Source of the DNA: Haloprofundus halobius
GTDB lineage: Archaea > Halobacteriota > Halobacteria > Halobacteriales > Haloferacaceae
Direction: 5' to 3'
DNA length: 64,000 nt
NCBI RefSeq assembly: GCF_020097835.1
Contig: NZ_CP083668.1
Span: forward strand, 85,552 to 149,551
In this document: positions 53,852 to 62,412 of the stretch, piece after piece
Layout of the letters: each line of letters starts with the position of its first letter
Numbering within the stretch: the first letter of the stretch is position 1
Made by a program: the position numbers and the translations under genes
Notes under the pieces: generated by a model
Told to the model about the DNA's origin: nothing
Seen by the model: the letters and a program-made list of their open reading frames with translations, nothing else
The model's database searches: none

Positions 53852-54778
53852 ATGGCTACGACCAGTGATTCGTCGGTCTCCTTCGAGCAGACCGACACAC
53901 GATCAGACGAGATGAACAGCACCATCGAACAGTGGATCGACGACCTCGTCGCCGACGTCGACAACGCGCAGGCCAGCGCGGAGTTCCAAGAATGGCTCGA
54001 CGTCCAGAGTCGGTTCCACGACTACTCCTACCGGAACACGCTCCTGATCAAGCGCCAGTGTCCCGAAGCTACCCGCGTGGCGGGCTACCGGACGTGGCAG
54101 GAGGAGTTCGATCGCCACGTCAAGGAGGGTGAGTCAGCCATCTGGATCTGGGCGCCGATCATCACCAAACATTGCCCGGAATGCGAAAACTCGCCGAGCC
54201 ACCACGAGAACAATGACTGTGAGTACGACGAGACGCCGCTCGAGGAGTGGTCCGAAGGCCTGGTCGGGTTCAAGTCCGCGCCGGTGTTCGATGTCTCCCA
54301 GACCGAGGGTGAACCGCTCGCTGACCTCGATACGGAAACGACCGGGGACGCGGGCGACCTGGTTTCCCAACTGACTGCTGTCGCTGATGAGCTCGGCGTC
54401 ACGGTTCGGGTCGTTCCAAAAGAGGAGTGGACGCACGGGGAGGCGAAGGGCATCTGCGAGCAGCTGAGCCTCGTCGACGTGCAACCGCTCGTGGAGGTTC
54501 GTGATCGGGAGAACGATGCCGACCTTGCGCGGACGCTGATTCACGAGTACGCGCATGCCCTGCTCCACTTCGACGTCGACGACGGCACCGAGCGGTCGAA
54601 ACGCGAAGTCGAGGCCGAGGCGGTCGCTTACGTCGTCGGCCGGTACTGCGGGCTCGACACCAGCGGATCGGCGTTCTACCTAGCTGCGTGGGAGTCGGAC
54701 GATCCCGAGATCGTTCGTGAACGGCTCGGGCGGATCAGTCAGACAGCGGAAGAACTCATCGACGTCCTTGAGGACTGA
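53852..54778 (+). CDS. ArdC-like plus ImmA/IrrE metallopeptidase, copy 2
   Basis: 308 residues, same length as copy 1 at 1220. Retains SYRNTLLIKRQCPEATRVAG, the CPEC pair and the zinc motif HEYAHALLHFD. Differences concentrate in the linker. Both copies appear functional. ATG 53852. Followed by a TTAACCAACA inverted repeat 18 bp after the stop. Anti-restriction role inferred from ArdC homology. Confidence 0.85.
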   Translation: MATTSDSSVSFEQTDTRSDEMNSTIEQWIDDLVADVDNAQASAEFQEWLDVQSRFHDYSYRNTLLIKRQCPEATRVAGYRTWQEEFDRHVKEGESAIWIWAPIITKHCPECENSPSHHENNDCEYDETPLEEWSEGLVGFKSAPVFDVSQTEGEPLADLDTETTGDAGDLVSQLTAVADELGVTVRVVPKEEWTHGEAKGICEQLSLVDVQPLVEVRDRENDADLARTLIHEYAHALLHFDVDDGTERSKREVEAEAVAYVVGRYCGLDTSGSAFYLAAWESDDPEIVRERLGRISQTAEELIDVLED

Positions 54779-54795
54779 CTCTCCCGCCAATTTAA

Positions 54796-54836
54796 TTAAC
54801 TAACAGAGGGATACTTGCTTTCATTCTGTTGGTTAA
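54796..54836. promoter_or_regulatory. TTAAC(T)AACA inverted repeat, site 3
   Basis: TTAACTAACA (54796-54805) and TGTTGGTTAA (54827-54836), one mismatch, 21-bp spacer. The next 280 bp to 55117 have no gene. Confidence 0.55.
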
Positions 54837-55117
54837 GCAGTAGATAGGACGCCGTTTCTTTATTCATTGCTAATCTCGAAACAGAGGAATCGGATTCGGT
54901 AAATCACTCCTGCAAATTATCATTGAGCCATCGCACATGGACACACCTTTGGCACGCTGATGACCCGCGCCCTCAATCCATCCGTTCGACCTGTGAAGAT
55001 TGAACTCGTTGCGTATGATAGACTACTACACGTTGGTACTCGATTACGCTCGGCCCGTGATCAGAATTGAACCGGTGAAAGCGAGACACAACGCCTCGTA
55101 CACGGGTGTAGATAGCT

Positions 55118-56158
55118 ATGATGGGTGACTCAGCGCCGGATGACAGGATGTACGAGCGAATTGACAGGCGGTATGAACGTCTCCGTCTCAAATTCCTGCT
55201 CAATCTGAACCGGTATGTGCTGACCGCTGGTCTGGCGCTCGGGCTCTTCAGCGCTATCATCGGGCTGAGTACGCTTGGTGACGTGTCATTGCGAGAAATG
55301 ATGGGCGCCACCGGATTAGTCGGCTCAGCCTTTCAGACGATGATACTCTCGATCACCACCTCGGTCACGCTCGTCGTCACGATCAGTCAGCTCGTACTTG
55401 CCCAGGAACTCGGTCCACTCGGCGACCAGCGTGAACGGATGGACGGCGAACTATCGTTCCGTGACGACGTCGAAGATTTTCTCGGCACAGCTAGTCCACC
55501 TGAGCCGAGCGAGTTCCTGCGGGTACTCGTTGAGTTGAGCAGTGACAAGGCGGAGCTGGCCGGCGAAGTCATTACGAACAGCGACGACGACGAACTCCGT
55601 GTAGATGTCCAGCAGTTCGTCGATAATCTGGTGTCGAACGCCGACCTCGTCGACGAACAGCTCCGTGACGTGCAGTTCGGGGAGTTCGCCATCATGCAAG
55701 CAGCACTGGATTACAACTACGCATGGCATATGTACGAGCTCCGTCGTATCCGAAAGGAATACGCGGACACGCTCACCGACGAGCAACAAGAGGCATTAGC
55801 CGAGGTGAATGCTGTCCTCCAGTACTTCGCCCCCGTCCGAGAGCACATCAAGTCGCTATACTTCGAATCGGACCTCGTCAACCTCTCGCGGCAGATTCTC
55901 TATCTCGGACTCCCCGCGCTGGCTATCGCGGCCGGAATGGGATTCTTCTCCAACCCAGGGATGTTTCCTGGAGACATGCTGGGGATCGACAATGTAACGT
56001 GGGTTGTGAGTGGCGCGTTTACGATCACGGCATTGCCGCTGTTGTTGCTCGCTGCCTACATTTTTCGTCTCACGACACTCGCCAAGCGAACGCTCTCGAT
56101 CGGACCATCTATTCTCCGTCCATCGGAAAACGCTGGAGAAACCAACTGGGAGGAGTGA
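55118..56158 (+). CDS. Haloarchaeal membrane protein, paralogue 2
   Basis: 346 residues, same architecture as 47445: two helices (YVLTAGLALGLFSAIIGL, MILSITTSVTLVVTISQL), the motif LVLAQELGPLGDQRERMDGE, a soluble middle and two last helices (LGLPALAIAAGMGFF, TITALPLLLLAAYIF). The middle domain is acidic, with long helices. Function unknown; two copies on one replicon suggest a plasmid-relevant role. ATG 55118. Confidence 0.7.
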   Translation: MMGDSAPDDRMYERIDRRYERLRLKFLLNLNRYVLTAGLALGLFSAIIGLSTLGDVSLREMMGATGLVGSAFQTMILSITTSVTLVVTISQLVLAQELGPLGDQRERMDGELSFRDDVEDFLGTASPPEPSEFLRVLVELSSDKAELAGEVITNSDDDELRVDVQQFVDNLVSNADLVDEQLRDVQFGEFAIMQAALDYNYAWHMYELRRIRKEYADTLTDEQQEALAEVNAVLQYFAPVREHIKSLYFESDLVNLSRQILYLGLPALAIAAGMGFFSNPGMFPGDMLGIDNVTWVVSGAFTITALPLLLLAAYIFRLTTLAKRTLSIGPSILRPSENAGETNWEE

Positions 56159-56367
56159 TTCCGTGGCCGAGCAACCGTTTGCTGCCCGCTGGAGCGGGCT
56201 TTACCGTTCTCTACCTCTGTGCTGGTCTCGTAGATCAGAGCAACTGATGGCCGTCACCGATTAGCGTCAATCCAGAGATCAGCGCCGCGGTAACGCTTTG
56301 CCCTGTATCTATCAGTGGTTCCACAGTCAGTCCTGAATAAAGAAAGCGGGCTACCAGCTACTGGAAG

Positions 56368-56415
56368 TTTTTCTGCGCCCGCGGAGGGGCGGAGGCGCAT
56401 TTCGGCCTCCGTCGA
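56368..56415 (+). promoter_or_regulatory. T-run and two-hairpin leader of the SWIM gene
   Basis: T5 at 56368-56372, a stem from CGCCC/GGGCG (about 56376-56391) or alternatively TGCGCC/GGCGCA (56374-56379 with 56394-56399), then GGAGG/CCTCC. ATG at 56416. Confidence 0.5.
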
Positions 56416-57240
56416 ATGATGACTGACCGCTATCTCACGACAGTCCTCGAGGAAACCAAGCACGTCGGCGAGCAGCACGACCAGGTCGCTCGAACAACAG
56501 AGAACCAAGCCCACGAGTACCTCCGATACGCCGTCCTCCGGGTACTCGAAGGCGAGGCGGACCACCTCCCGTCGGACTGGACGCCGATCGACGGCGTGAC
56601 TGTCGGCTACGGGAGCGACGATGCGATGTTCCACAGCTGGGGCTCCAGCGAAGACTGGTGGAAGACTGTCCCGCCGCAGGAGGCGTGTACCCGCTTCCGA
56701 GTGTTCTTCCCGGACGACCACCAGACGGTTCCCCGTGACATCGTCGACATGATGGCCGCGCTCGGGGCCTGGGGCGTCTGGACCGGGAGCGCAGCCGCGT
56801 GCGGCTCCTACGACCATCGCGAGCGCCGCGAGGTCCACTACTTGTGGCCGGAAGGCCATCCGGTGGAGGAGTTGCTCCACGAGCGGCTCAGTGGCCCTGC
56901 GGAAGCCGTCGCCCCGGACGGTGGCCGAACGGGCGACGTTCGTGACCGGCTGGTCGTTGACGAGAACGCACAGTCGCAGAACGATCTCGAGCCCCGCACG
57001 AAGCGTGCCGTCGCCGAAGCAATGGACGTCTCGCTCCTCTCGAAAGGTGGCCGCTACGAGGTACAGTCCGCGTCCGGGAACAGTTACGAAGTAGATATCA
57101 TCGGCGAGTCGTGTACCTGCCTCGACTGGCAGCAACGAACACCCGAAGGTGGTTGCAAGCATATGCGTCAGGTGGATCACGAAATCAAAAGCGGGCGTGT
57201 TCCGAGGCCCGACGGACGGCTCCCAGCAACCCTGGAGTAG
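56416..57240 (+). CDS. SWIM zinc-finger protein
   Basis: 274 residues. The C-terminal SWIM finger is CTCLDWQQRTPEGGCKH (CxCx(n)CxH). The N-terminal part is long and acidic with a helix pair (QVARTTENQAHEYLRYAVLR) and a Trp-rich stretch. SWIM domains bind DNA or proteins in recombination-related factors. It carries the same leader type as the ArdC-like and DUF6610-like genes. ATG 56416. Confidence 0.8.
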   Translation: MMTDRYLTTVLEETKHVGEQHDQVARTTENQAHEYLRYAVLRVLEGEADHLPSDWTPIDGVTVGYGSDDAMFHSWGSSEDWWKTVPPQEACTRFRVFFPDDHQTVPRDIVDMMAALGAWGVWTGSAAACGSYDHRERREVHYLWPEGHPVEELLHERLSGPAEAVAPDGGRTGDVRDRLVVDENAQSQNDLEPRTKRAVAEAMDVSLLSKGGRYEVQSASGNSYEVDIIGESCTCLDWQQRTPEGGCKHMRQVDHEIKSGRVPRPDGRLPATLE

Positions 57241-57281
57241 ATCTCCGTCCTCTTCATAGGGATCGCTCTTGTAGCACTAAG

Positions 57282-57299
57282 TAGTGTGGCGGCACACTA
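57282..57299. promoter_or_regulatory. TAGTGTG-N4-CACACTA palindrome before abrB-vapC
   Basis: Perfect 7-bp arms, 32 bp upstream of the antitoxin ATG. A probable operator for AbrB-type autorepression. Confidence 0.5.
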
Positions 57300-57331
57300 G
57301 ACTTTTCACGGCCGGTCACCTACTGGGAGAT

Positions 57332-57583
57332 ATGAGCAGCGACAGGATCGACGCCGAAAGCAAGGTGTCTGGAAACCAGGCAAACATCCCCGCCCGAATT
57401 CGGCGTGAACTCGATATCGACGACGGTGACCAGCTCCGCTGGCAACTCGAAGACGACGGGAGCATCCGAGTTCGAGTTATCCAACAGCAAACGGGCACGT
57501 TCGCCGACTTCGACGGCTACGCTGGTGAAGAGCCGACCGATGTGACGACCGACCACGACGCCTGGGGCGTCGACGTCGAGTAA
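57332..57583 (+). CDS. AbrB/SpoVT-family antitoxin
   Basis: 83 residues. The swapped-hairpin domain reads SKVSGNQANIPARIRRELDI, DDGDQLRWQLEDDGSIRVRV. The C-terminal tail is acidic (EEPTDVTTDHDAW) and probably wraps around the toxin. ATG 57332. The VapC gene starts at the base after its stop. Confidence 0.85.
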   Translation: MSSDRIDAESKVSGNQANIPARIRRELDIDDGDQLRWQLEDDGSIRVRVIQQQTGTFADFDGYAGEEPTDVTTDHDAWGVDVE

Positions 57584-58018
57584 ATGCCCCGTGCACTCAT
57601 CGATACGACGGTCCTCTTTGCCGCCGCATACCAACGAGATAGTTCCCACGATGCCGCACTCCCGATGCTCCGAGGCATCGACGATGGGACGCTTCCGGAG
57701 GCAGTCGTTCTCGACTACGTACTCGCCGAAACGCTCAACGGCCTCACGACCCACGCCGGCCACGACGCAGCCGTTGATCTCCTCGATCGCATCGAAGAAA
57801 ACGCCCGCTTCCACATCGACTCACTCACCACCGACGCCCTCGCGACGGGGAAGGCCCTATTCCGCCAACACGAACCACTCTCCTTTGTCGATGCCTGCAT
57901 TGTGGCGTATATGCAAACCGAGGGACTCGGCTACCTGTATGCGTTTGACGACGATTTTGACGCTGTCGAGGATGTCTATCGGCTCGATACAGCAACGAAT
58001 CCCTACGATCCGAACTGA
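57584..58018 (+). CDS. vapC: VapC-like PIN-domain toxin
   Basis: 144 residues: LIDTTVLFAAAYQRDS (first Asp), VLDYVLAETLNGLTT (Glu), LSFVDACIVAYMQTEG (Asp), YAFDDDFDAV (Asp). Complete PIN active site, expected RNase. No intergenic gap to the antitoxin. Confidence 0.88.
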   Translation: MPRALIDTTVLFAAAYQRDSSHDAALPMLRGIDDGTLPEAVVLDYVLAETLNGLTTHAGHDAAVDLLDRIEENARFHIDSLTTDALATGKALFRQHEPLSFVDACIVAYMQTEGLGYLYAFDDDFDAVEDVYRLDTATNPYDPN

Positions 58019-58055
58019 CGCTGGCAGACGCTACGGCTGGCGACGACGTTCGGTC

Positions 58056-58978
58056 TCAGAATAGTCGCACCTCGTAGTCAGCCGCCAGCTCCTGGAACAC
58101 GTTCCACTCCGGGAGCCGGTCGTCGTCGACCTCTCCGTGCGTCTCGAGGTAGCGGACCAAGGCGTCGATTTTGTCTTCAAGGTCATAGTTCGCCGCTCGC
58201 TCTCGGAGGTGCCCCTCGTCGACGTCGACGTGGCTGAGCAGGAGGAGACAGTACGAGCGGTGGCGGCTGCCGTCGTCGATCAAGAGGGCGTGACAGCAGA
58301 GCTCCGCCGGCGAGACTGCGTCGAGGTCCTCGGAGTAGAGGCAGTAGCGGTGGCGGGTCAGCAAAAACTGGAGGTCGAACGCCGCGAACCGAGCGAGACC
58401 GGTTTCGTGGAGCCCCTCTGCGTCAATCTCCGTCTCGGCCTGGGCGAGGAATTCGTCGTAGTCCTCCCAGAGAATCGTGCCCTTCGGGCGACGGATTCTA
58501 GGCGTTGGCGATGCAGATGGTGTGCGAGTTCACGTGCGAACTCGTGGAGGCGGTCGAAGTCGGCGTTGAAGTCATAGCGGCCGTCGTCCGTCCCGACGAG
58601 ACTCCGGTCGCGAAACCGTTTGAGAACGCGGTTGACCGTGTTGCGGTAGTTGTCGCTCCGGTCGGCGATCTCGGAGACAGTTCGCAGCTCGTCGAGGTAG
58701 TACAGCACCTCAAGTGCCTTGCCGGTCAACAGCTCAGGGAATTCGATGTGTGAGTGCTGACGGACGAGGTCCTGGTAGAGTTCGACGGCACGAGCATCTG
58801 ACGGGATGACTCGTTTCCGGCGGCCGTCACATTCCGTGTAGACCAAGCCCTTCTCAACGAGTTCACCGACAGCACGGGAGAGGTAACTCTTGCTGTGGTC
58901 GAACTTCGTCGCGAGCTCGGAGATCGTGTCGCCACGTTCGACAGCAGCGAGCACCTCAAGTTCGATTCGTCGCAGCAC
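58056..58978 (-). pseudogene. Winged-helix regulator with one-base frameshift
   Basis: The N-terminal part from GTG 58978 has two winged helices (LVEKGLVYTECDGRRKRVIP; RTVSEIADRSDNYRNTVNRV). At 58486-58488 a GGG run (CCC on the coding strand) is one base short. With four bases the frame continues through GTILWEDYDEFLAQAE into LLTRHRYCLYSEDLDAVSPA and ends at 58056, giving a protein of about 307 residues. Either a recent mutation or a sequencing error. TATA ATTTATAAAG at 59001. Confidence 0.75.
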
Positions 58979-59069
58979 GTTGTAACATAGTACGAAACTA
59001 ATTTATAAAGTAGTTTTGAGTAGAGTTACACCTGAGGATAGAGTTGACGAAGAACAGTCAGGCATATTC

Positions 59070-59111
59070 TTAACCAACAATACTATGTTGTTGACGTTCT
59101 TTGTTGGTTAA
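59070..59111. promoter_or_regulatory. TTAACCAACA inverted repeat, site 4
   Basis: Arms 59070-59079 and 59102-59111, perfect, 22-bp spacer, ending 16 bp before the ATG at 59128. Placement over the promoter suits a repressor or activator. Confidence 0.65.
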
Positions 59112-59127
59112 CACGGGTTGAGTTACC

Positions 59128-59451
59128 ATGTCCTACGAGCCACCGAAACCCCCACAGGGACTTCCCACCGACGTCATCGACATACTTGACGATTACACGC
59201 CTGAACTCCTTCGACACGTCGCCAAGTACACCGAGGAACTCGCTGAATACCGTGAGCGAGAGGTACGACTAGCGGAAGACGAAGAGAACGAAGAAGTCGA
59301 AGAGCGACCAGAGGACCTTCCGGATGACGTTCCCTCGAAGGCGACGGTCACCATTAAGGAGATCAACGACAATCGCTACTACTACTGGCAGTGGCGTGAA
59401 GGCGACAAGATACGTTCAAAATACAAAGGCCCGGTTGATTCAAACGACTGA
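59128..59451 (+). CDS. Acidic plasmid protein (DUF6788-like)
   Basis: 107 residues. LRHVAKYTEELAEYREREVR is a long helix, followed by an acidic stretch (EENEEVEERPEDLPDDVP) and a beta tail (NRYYYWQWREGDKIRSKYKG) typical of proteins annotated DUF6788. These occur widely on haloarchaeal plasmids; function unknown. ATG 59128 directly follows an inverted repeat. Confidence 0.7.
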   Translation: MSYEPPKPPQGLPTDVIDILDDYTPELLRHVAKYTEELAEYREREVRLAEDEENEEVEERPEDLPDDVPSKATVTIKEINDNRYYYWQWREGDKIRSKYKGPVDSND

Positions 59452-59494
59452 ATAAGAGATGGACAAGTAGGGTTGTTTCGTTTTATCAGTTTAG

Positions 59495-59770
59495 TCAGGC
59501 GTCAACATATTGGGTTTCCCAGTCGCTCCGTGCGTTTAGTTCACGCACACCTCTCTCTGTGAGAATGTAGAAGTTTGTTCGTCTATCGGCCTGTCCCTTT
59601 TTGATCAGACCTTTTTCGACGAGCGTATCGAGATTTGGATAAAGACGTCCATGATGAATTTCTGATTCGTAGTAATTATCCATCTCTTCTTTGATTGCGA
59701 GACCATGCGGTTCGTCTAACCCCGCTGTGACAATCAGAAGGTCACGCTGGAATCCAGTCAAATCAAACAT
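59495..59770 (-). CDS. PadR-family transcription regulator, paralogue
   Basis: 91 residues: FQRDLLIVTAGLDEPHGLAI, GRLYPNLDTLVEKGLIKKGQ, RRTNFYILTERGVREL. About half identical to the protein at 30214. A TATA box (TATTTATAAAATA on the minus strand, about 59790-59802) gives a leaderless start at 59770. Confidence 0.85.
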   Translation of the reverse strand: MFDLTGFQRDLLIVTAGLDEPHGLAIKEEMDNYYESEIHHGRLYPNLDTLVEKGLIKKGQADRRTNFYILTERGVRELNARSDWETQYVDA

Positions 59771-60013
59771 TGTTATCCAACCTAGATCAATATTTTATAA
59801 ATATCTATGGAAGTTACTCTCCTAAATAGATACTAATTCGTGTTTTGACCCCCCGGATTGTAAGTGTATTCAGCGTTCAGAAGCCCAGTTCACTCTGAAA
59901 TCCCGCAATGAGTCGATGACTCATACTGATTGAGTAAATTCTGGGTAGACGAAGGGAACCCGACTTTTGAGACGAGGGCCACCTGGAATGTTTCGATGAT
60001 TGTCCGTGGTTCA

Positions 60014-60220
60014 TCAACAAGCGAATAAATGAACGTCCGGCTTCCGCGTCACCTGAGAATCGATAAGCCCGAACATCTTGAGCGTGTTAATATGGTCGCG
60101 GATGCGCCTCTCAGAGAGTATGTCCATACCCATCATCGACCAAAGCACCTTGTAGAGCGAATATCTCTGCTTGATTTTTGCGTTTGAGTCTGGGTCAATG
60201 ACAAGCAGCGTTGTTGCCAT
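60014..60220 (-). pseudogene. Possible Orc1/Cdc6 C-terminal remnant
   Basis: SLYKVLWSMMGMDILSERRI and RDHINTLKMFGLIDSQV resemble the winged-helix domain of Orc1/Cdc6 proteins (SERRxRDHLNTLxMLG). Only about 68 codons. It lies near the intact initiator gene and may derive from an older initiator. Confidence 0.5.
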
Positions 60221-60653
60221 TAACGTGACCTACATCTGGGACGTCAATCGCTCAGTAATGATGTCTCAAGTGTTTGCTCTATCGACCTCGCTTCGTACAA
60301 GTCGAAACTACTCGATTACGGACGGGGAGAGGGGGTTGTTGCGAGTGAGCGACGGTGAACCAATAGGACGGGGTATCTACCTTTTACCATTTCGCATGTA
60401 TAAACTACGGTTTTTCGCCCATCGATCACGGAAGTGATGTTCAGGAAAAATCGCGCCACGGCGGCTGATTTCTCATCTTACTACTACTTACTACAATTAC
60501 ATTAATAGTAAAGTATATAATGGACGCGATAGACCGATTTCGACTCGACATGAAATCCTCTTTTAACACAAGTGCTCAAATCGCCATACGTAGCCGCCAC
60601 TTAGGGTTCTTTTCGTATCGACACGCCAAACCCCCACCCTCTCTTTTTTGCGT
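60221..60653. other. Intergenic region before the origin repeats
   Basis: No gene. The AT-rich stretch at 60475-60520 (ATTACATTAATAGTAAAGTA) would be suitable as a duplex-unwinding element. Confidence 0.45.
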
Positions 60654-60750
60654 TCTCACTCGCAAACCCCCCCTCCCCCCGTTGTTCTCACTCGCAAACA
60701 CCGCCTTTAACTTCCTCACTCGCAAGCCACCCCTCACTCGCAACGGGGGT
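60654..60750. repeat. Origin-type repeats upstream of orc1/cdc6
   Basis: Four copies of CTCACTCGCAA: 60655-60665, 60687-60697, 60715-60725 and 60733-60743. The first runs into a C-string and the last into GGGGG (60745-60749). Related copies with G-strings flank the gene downstream. They are probably the initiator's recognition boxes. Confidence 0.65.
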
Positions 60751-60768
60751 TTTATGTGTATTTGCGTG

Positions 60769-62040
60769 ATGGACCAATGTATGAAAGAATTCGGAAAAAC
60801 CGAAACCATTTACGAGAACGTGGATGCGCTGGACCCCAGTACAGATACTTACAAACCTAACGACCTACCTGAACGGCAAGAGGAACTCGACCAACTTCAC
60901 CAAGCCCTCAAACCGGTCACCATGGACGGTACCCCGAGGAACGTCCTCGTTTACGGCCCAACTGGACAGGGCAAGACTGTGGGAATCGACCTAAAGACCG
61001 CGCAACTCAAACACTACGCAGAAGAGAACGACATCGACCTCACCGTTGTTCATGTCTCCTGCGAGGGTGCAAACGGTTCCTATCAAGTGCTCGCCGACAC
61101 TGTGAAAACGCTCCGTGAAATCAAGTCCGGTCCTGGCGAAGACACACCGGCTGGCTACCCACGCAAAGTATTGTTCAATATGCTTGTCGACGAACTCCAG
61201 GAAGTCGGTGGGACCGTCATTCTTGTTCTCGACGAACTCGACGCAATCGGCGATGACGACTATATTCTCTACGAACTCTCGCGAGCGTCGATCGAAGGTA
61301 TCCGGCTCGGTCTTATCGGTATCACGAACGATCTTAACTTCCGGAAAAATCTTGGCGAGGACGTCCGTTCATCGCTTGGGAAACGGGAGGTTCACTTCAA
61401 TTCCTACGACGCGAATCAACTCCGCGATATCCTTGCGCGACGCGCGGTGAACGCACTGAAGGACACCTACTTCGACGGCCAAGAGGCGCACGAGGCACTC
61501 CAGTCAGACGTGTTAGACCCAGCAGCCATCAGTTTGTGTGCGGCCTACGCAGCCAAGGAGACAGGCGACGCCCGCCACGCACTTGAGCTGCTTTCTCATG
61601 CCTGTGATTTCGCGGACGATGAAGAAGATAGCACGGTGCAGGAGGCCCACGTCGAGAGAGCCCACGAGTTCCTCGAGAAGCAGGCGCTTTCCGAAGGAAT
61701 CGTCTCCGCCCCTACACAGCGTCAAATCGCTCTCCTGAATGTCGTTGAACGTACCATCGAAGGCGAACCATGGATTGAGACCGCCACTCTCTACGCGACC
61801 TACGAGAGGGCGACGAGCGAACACGATCTCGAATGCCTTGCGTATCGGACCTACGAAGACAAACTCGGTGATCTCCAAGGCTCCGGTTTGCTTGAGAAGA
61901 AGCACTATGGGCGTGGTCCGAGTGAGGGCACAACCAACAAGTGGAAGCTCGCAATTGACCTAAACACCCCTATCTCAGAACTCGAAGGAGCTCACTCAAC
62001 CCTTCAGAGCTACATCGATCAGATTAAATCCAAAATGTAA
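60769..62040 (+). CDS. cdc6: Orc1/Cdc6 replication initiator
   Basis: 423 residues. AAA+ ATPase with Walker A GPTGQGKT (63-70), Walker B LVLDELD (155-156 acidic pair), sensor 1 GITNDLNF and sensor 2 region GDARHALELL, then a C-terminal winged helix (ALLNVVERTIEGEPWIETAT). It should bind the flanking TCACTCGCA repeats and open the origin. ATG 60769 is preferred; the 83 codons upstream lie in the repeats and encode low-complexity sequence. ATG 60781 is an alternative. Confidence 0.88.
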   Translation: MDQCMKEFGKTETIYENVDALDPSTDTYKPNDLPERQEELDQLHQALKPVTMDGTPRNVLVYGPTGQGKTVGIDLKTAQLKHYAEENDIDLTVVHVSCEGANGSYQVLADTVKTLREIKSGPGEDTPAGYPRKVLFNMLVDELQEVGGTVILVLDELDAIGDDDYILYELSRASIEGIRLGLIGITNDLNFRKNLGEDVRSSLGKREVHFNSYDANQLRDILARRAVNALKDTYFDGQEAHEALQSDVLDPAAISLCAAYAAKETGDARHALELLSHACDFADDEEDSTVQEAHVERAHEFLEKQALSEGIVSAPTQRQIALLNVVERTIEGEPWIETATLYATYERATSEHDLECLAYRTYEDKLGDLQGSGLLEKKHYGRGPSEGTTNKWKLAIDLNTPISELEGAHSTLQSYIDQIKSKM

Positions 62041-62131
62041 GCATGACCAACAGAGTTTTTCAACTTATATTCACTTTTAGGAGAATGTAATCTAGTTTCT
62101 AAACAATTCTGAACGATTCTATTCCAATCTC

Positions 62132-62212
62132 CTCACTTGCAGATAGGGGGTACACTCGCAAGGGGGGTTTTCTTAGAGCGTGTCCGCTTGCTCACTCGCA
62201 GACATGGGGTTC
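62132..62212. repeat. Origin repeats, left part, ending in the TTCAC target
   Basis: CTCACTTGCAGATAGGGGG (62132-62150), ACACTCGCAAGGGGGG (62152-62167) and CTCACTCGCAGACATGGGG (62191-62209 approx.), then TTCAC where the TnpB element enters. Confidence 0.65.
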
Positions 62213-62251
62213 ACAGAGATGCAAGGAGGAAGCCCACGGCTTTAGCCGTTC

Positions 62252-62301
62252 ACAAGACGCGTGGCGTCTTGTTAGCCAATCAGAACTCTTTGAGTTCTGA
62301 T
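62252..62301. repeat. Double-hairpin unit (copy 2)
   Basis: ACAAGACGC/GCGTCTTGT (62252-62260 with 62264-62272), linker TAGCCA, then ATCAGAACTC/GAGTTCTGAT (62279-62288 with 62292-62301), each with a 3-nt loop. Splits the palindrome CCCACGGCTTTAGCCGTGGG of the left end. Confidence 0.65.
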
Positions 62302-62412
62302 GACGTGGGAGGAATCCGACAAGGCTCGAACCTATCCACGAGCGATAGCAGTCCGACTCCCCCACGTCAATCTAAACTATTATAAATAGATAGTTCAATA
62401 TGTGAATTACCA

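Noticed and set aside
60520..60768. N-terminal extension of the Orc1/Cdc6 protein by 83 codons
   Set aside because: The extension is encoded by the origin repeats (repeated LTRKPP) and precedes the family's normal start.
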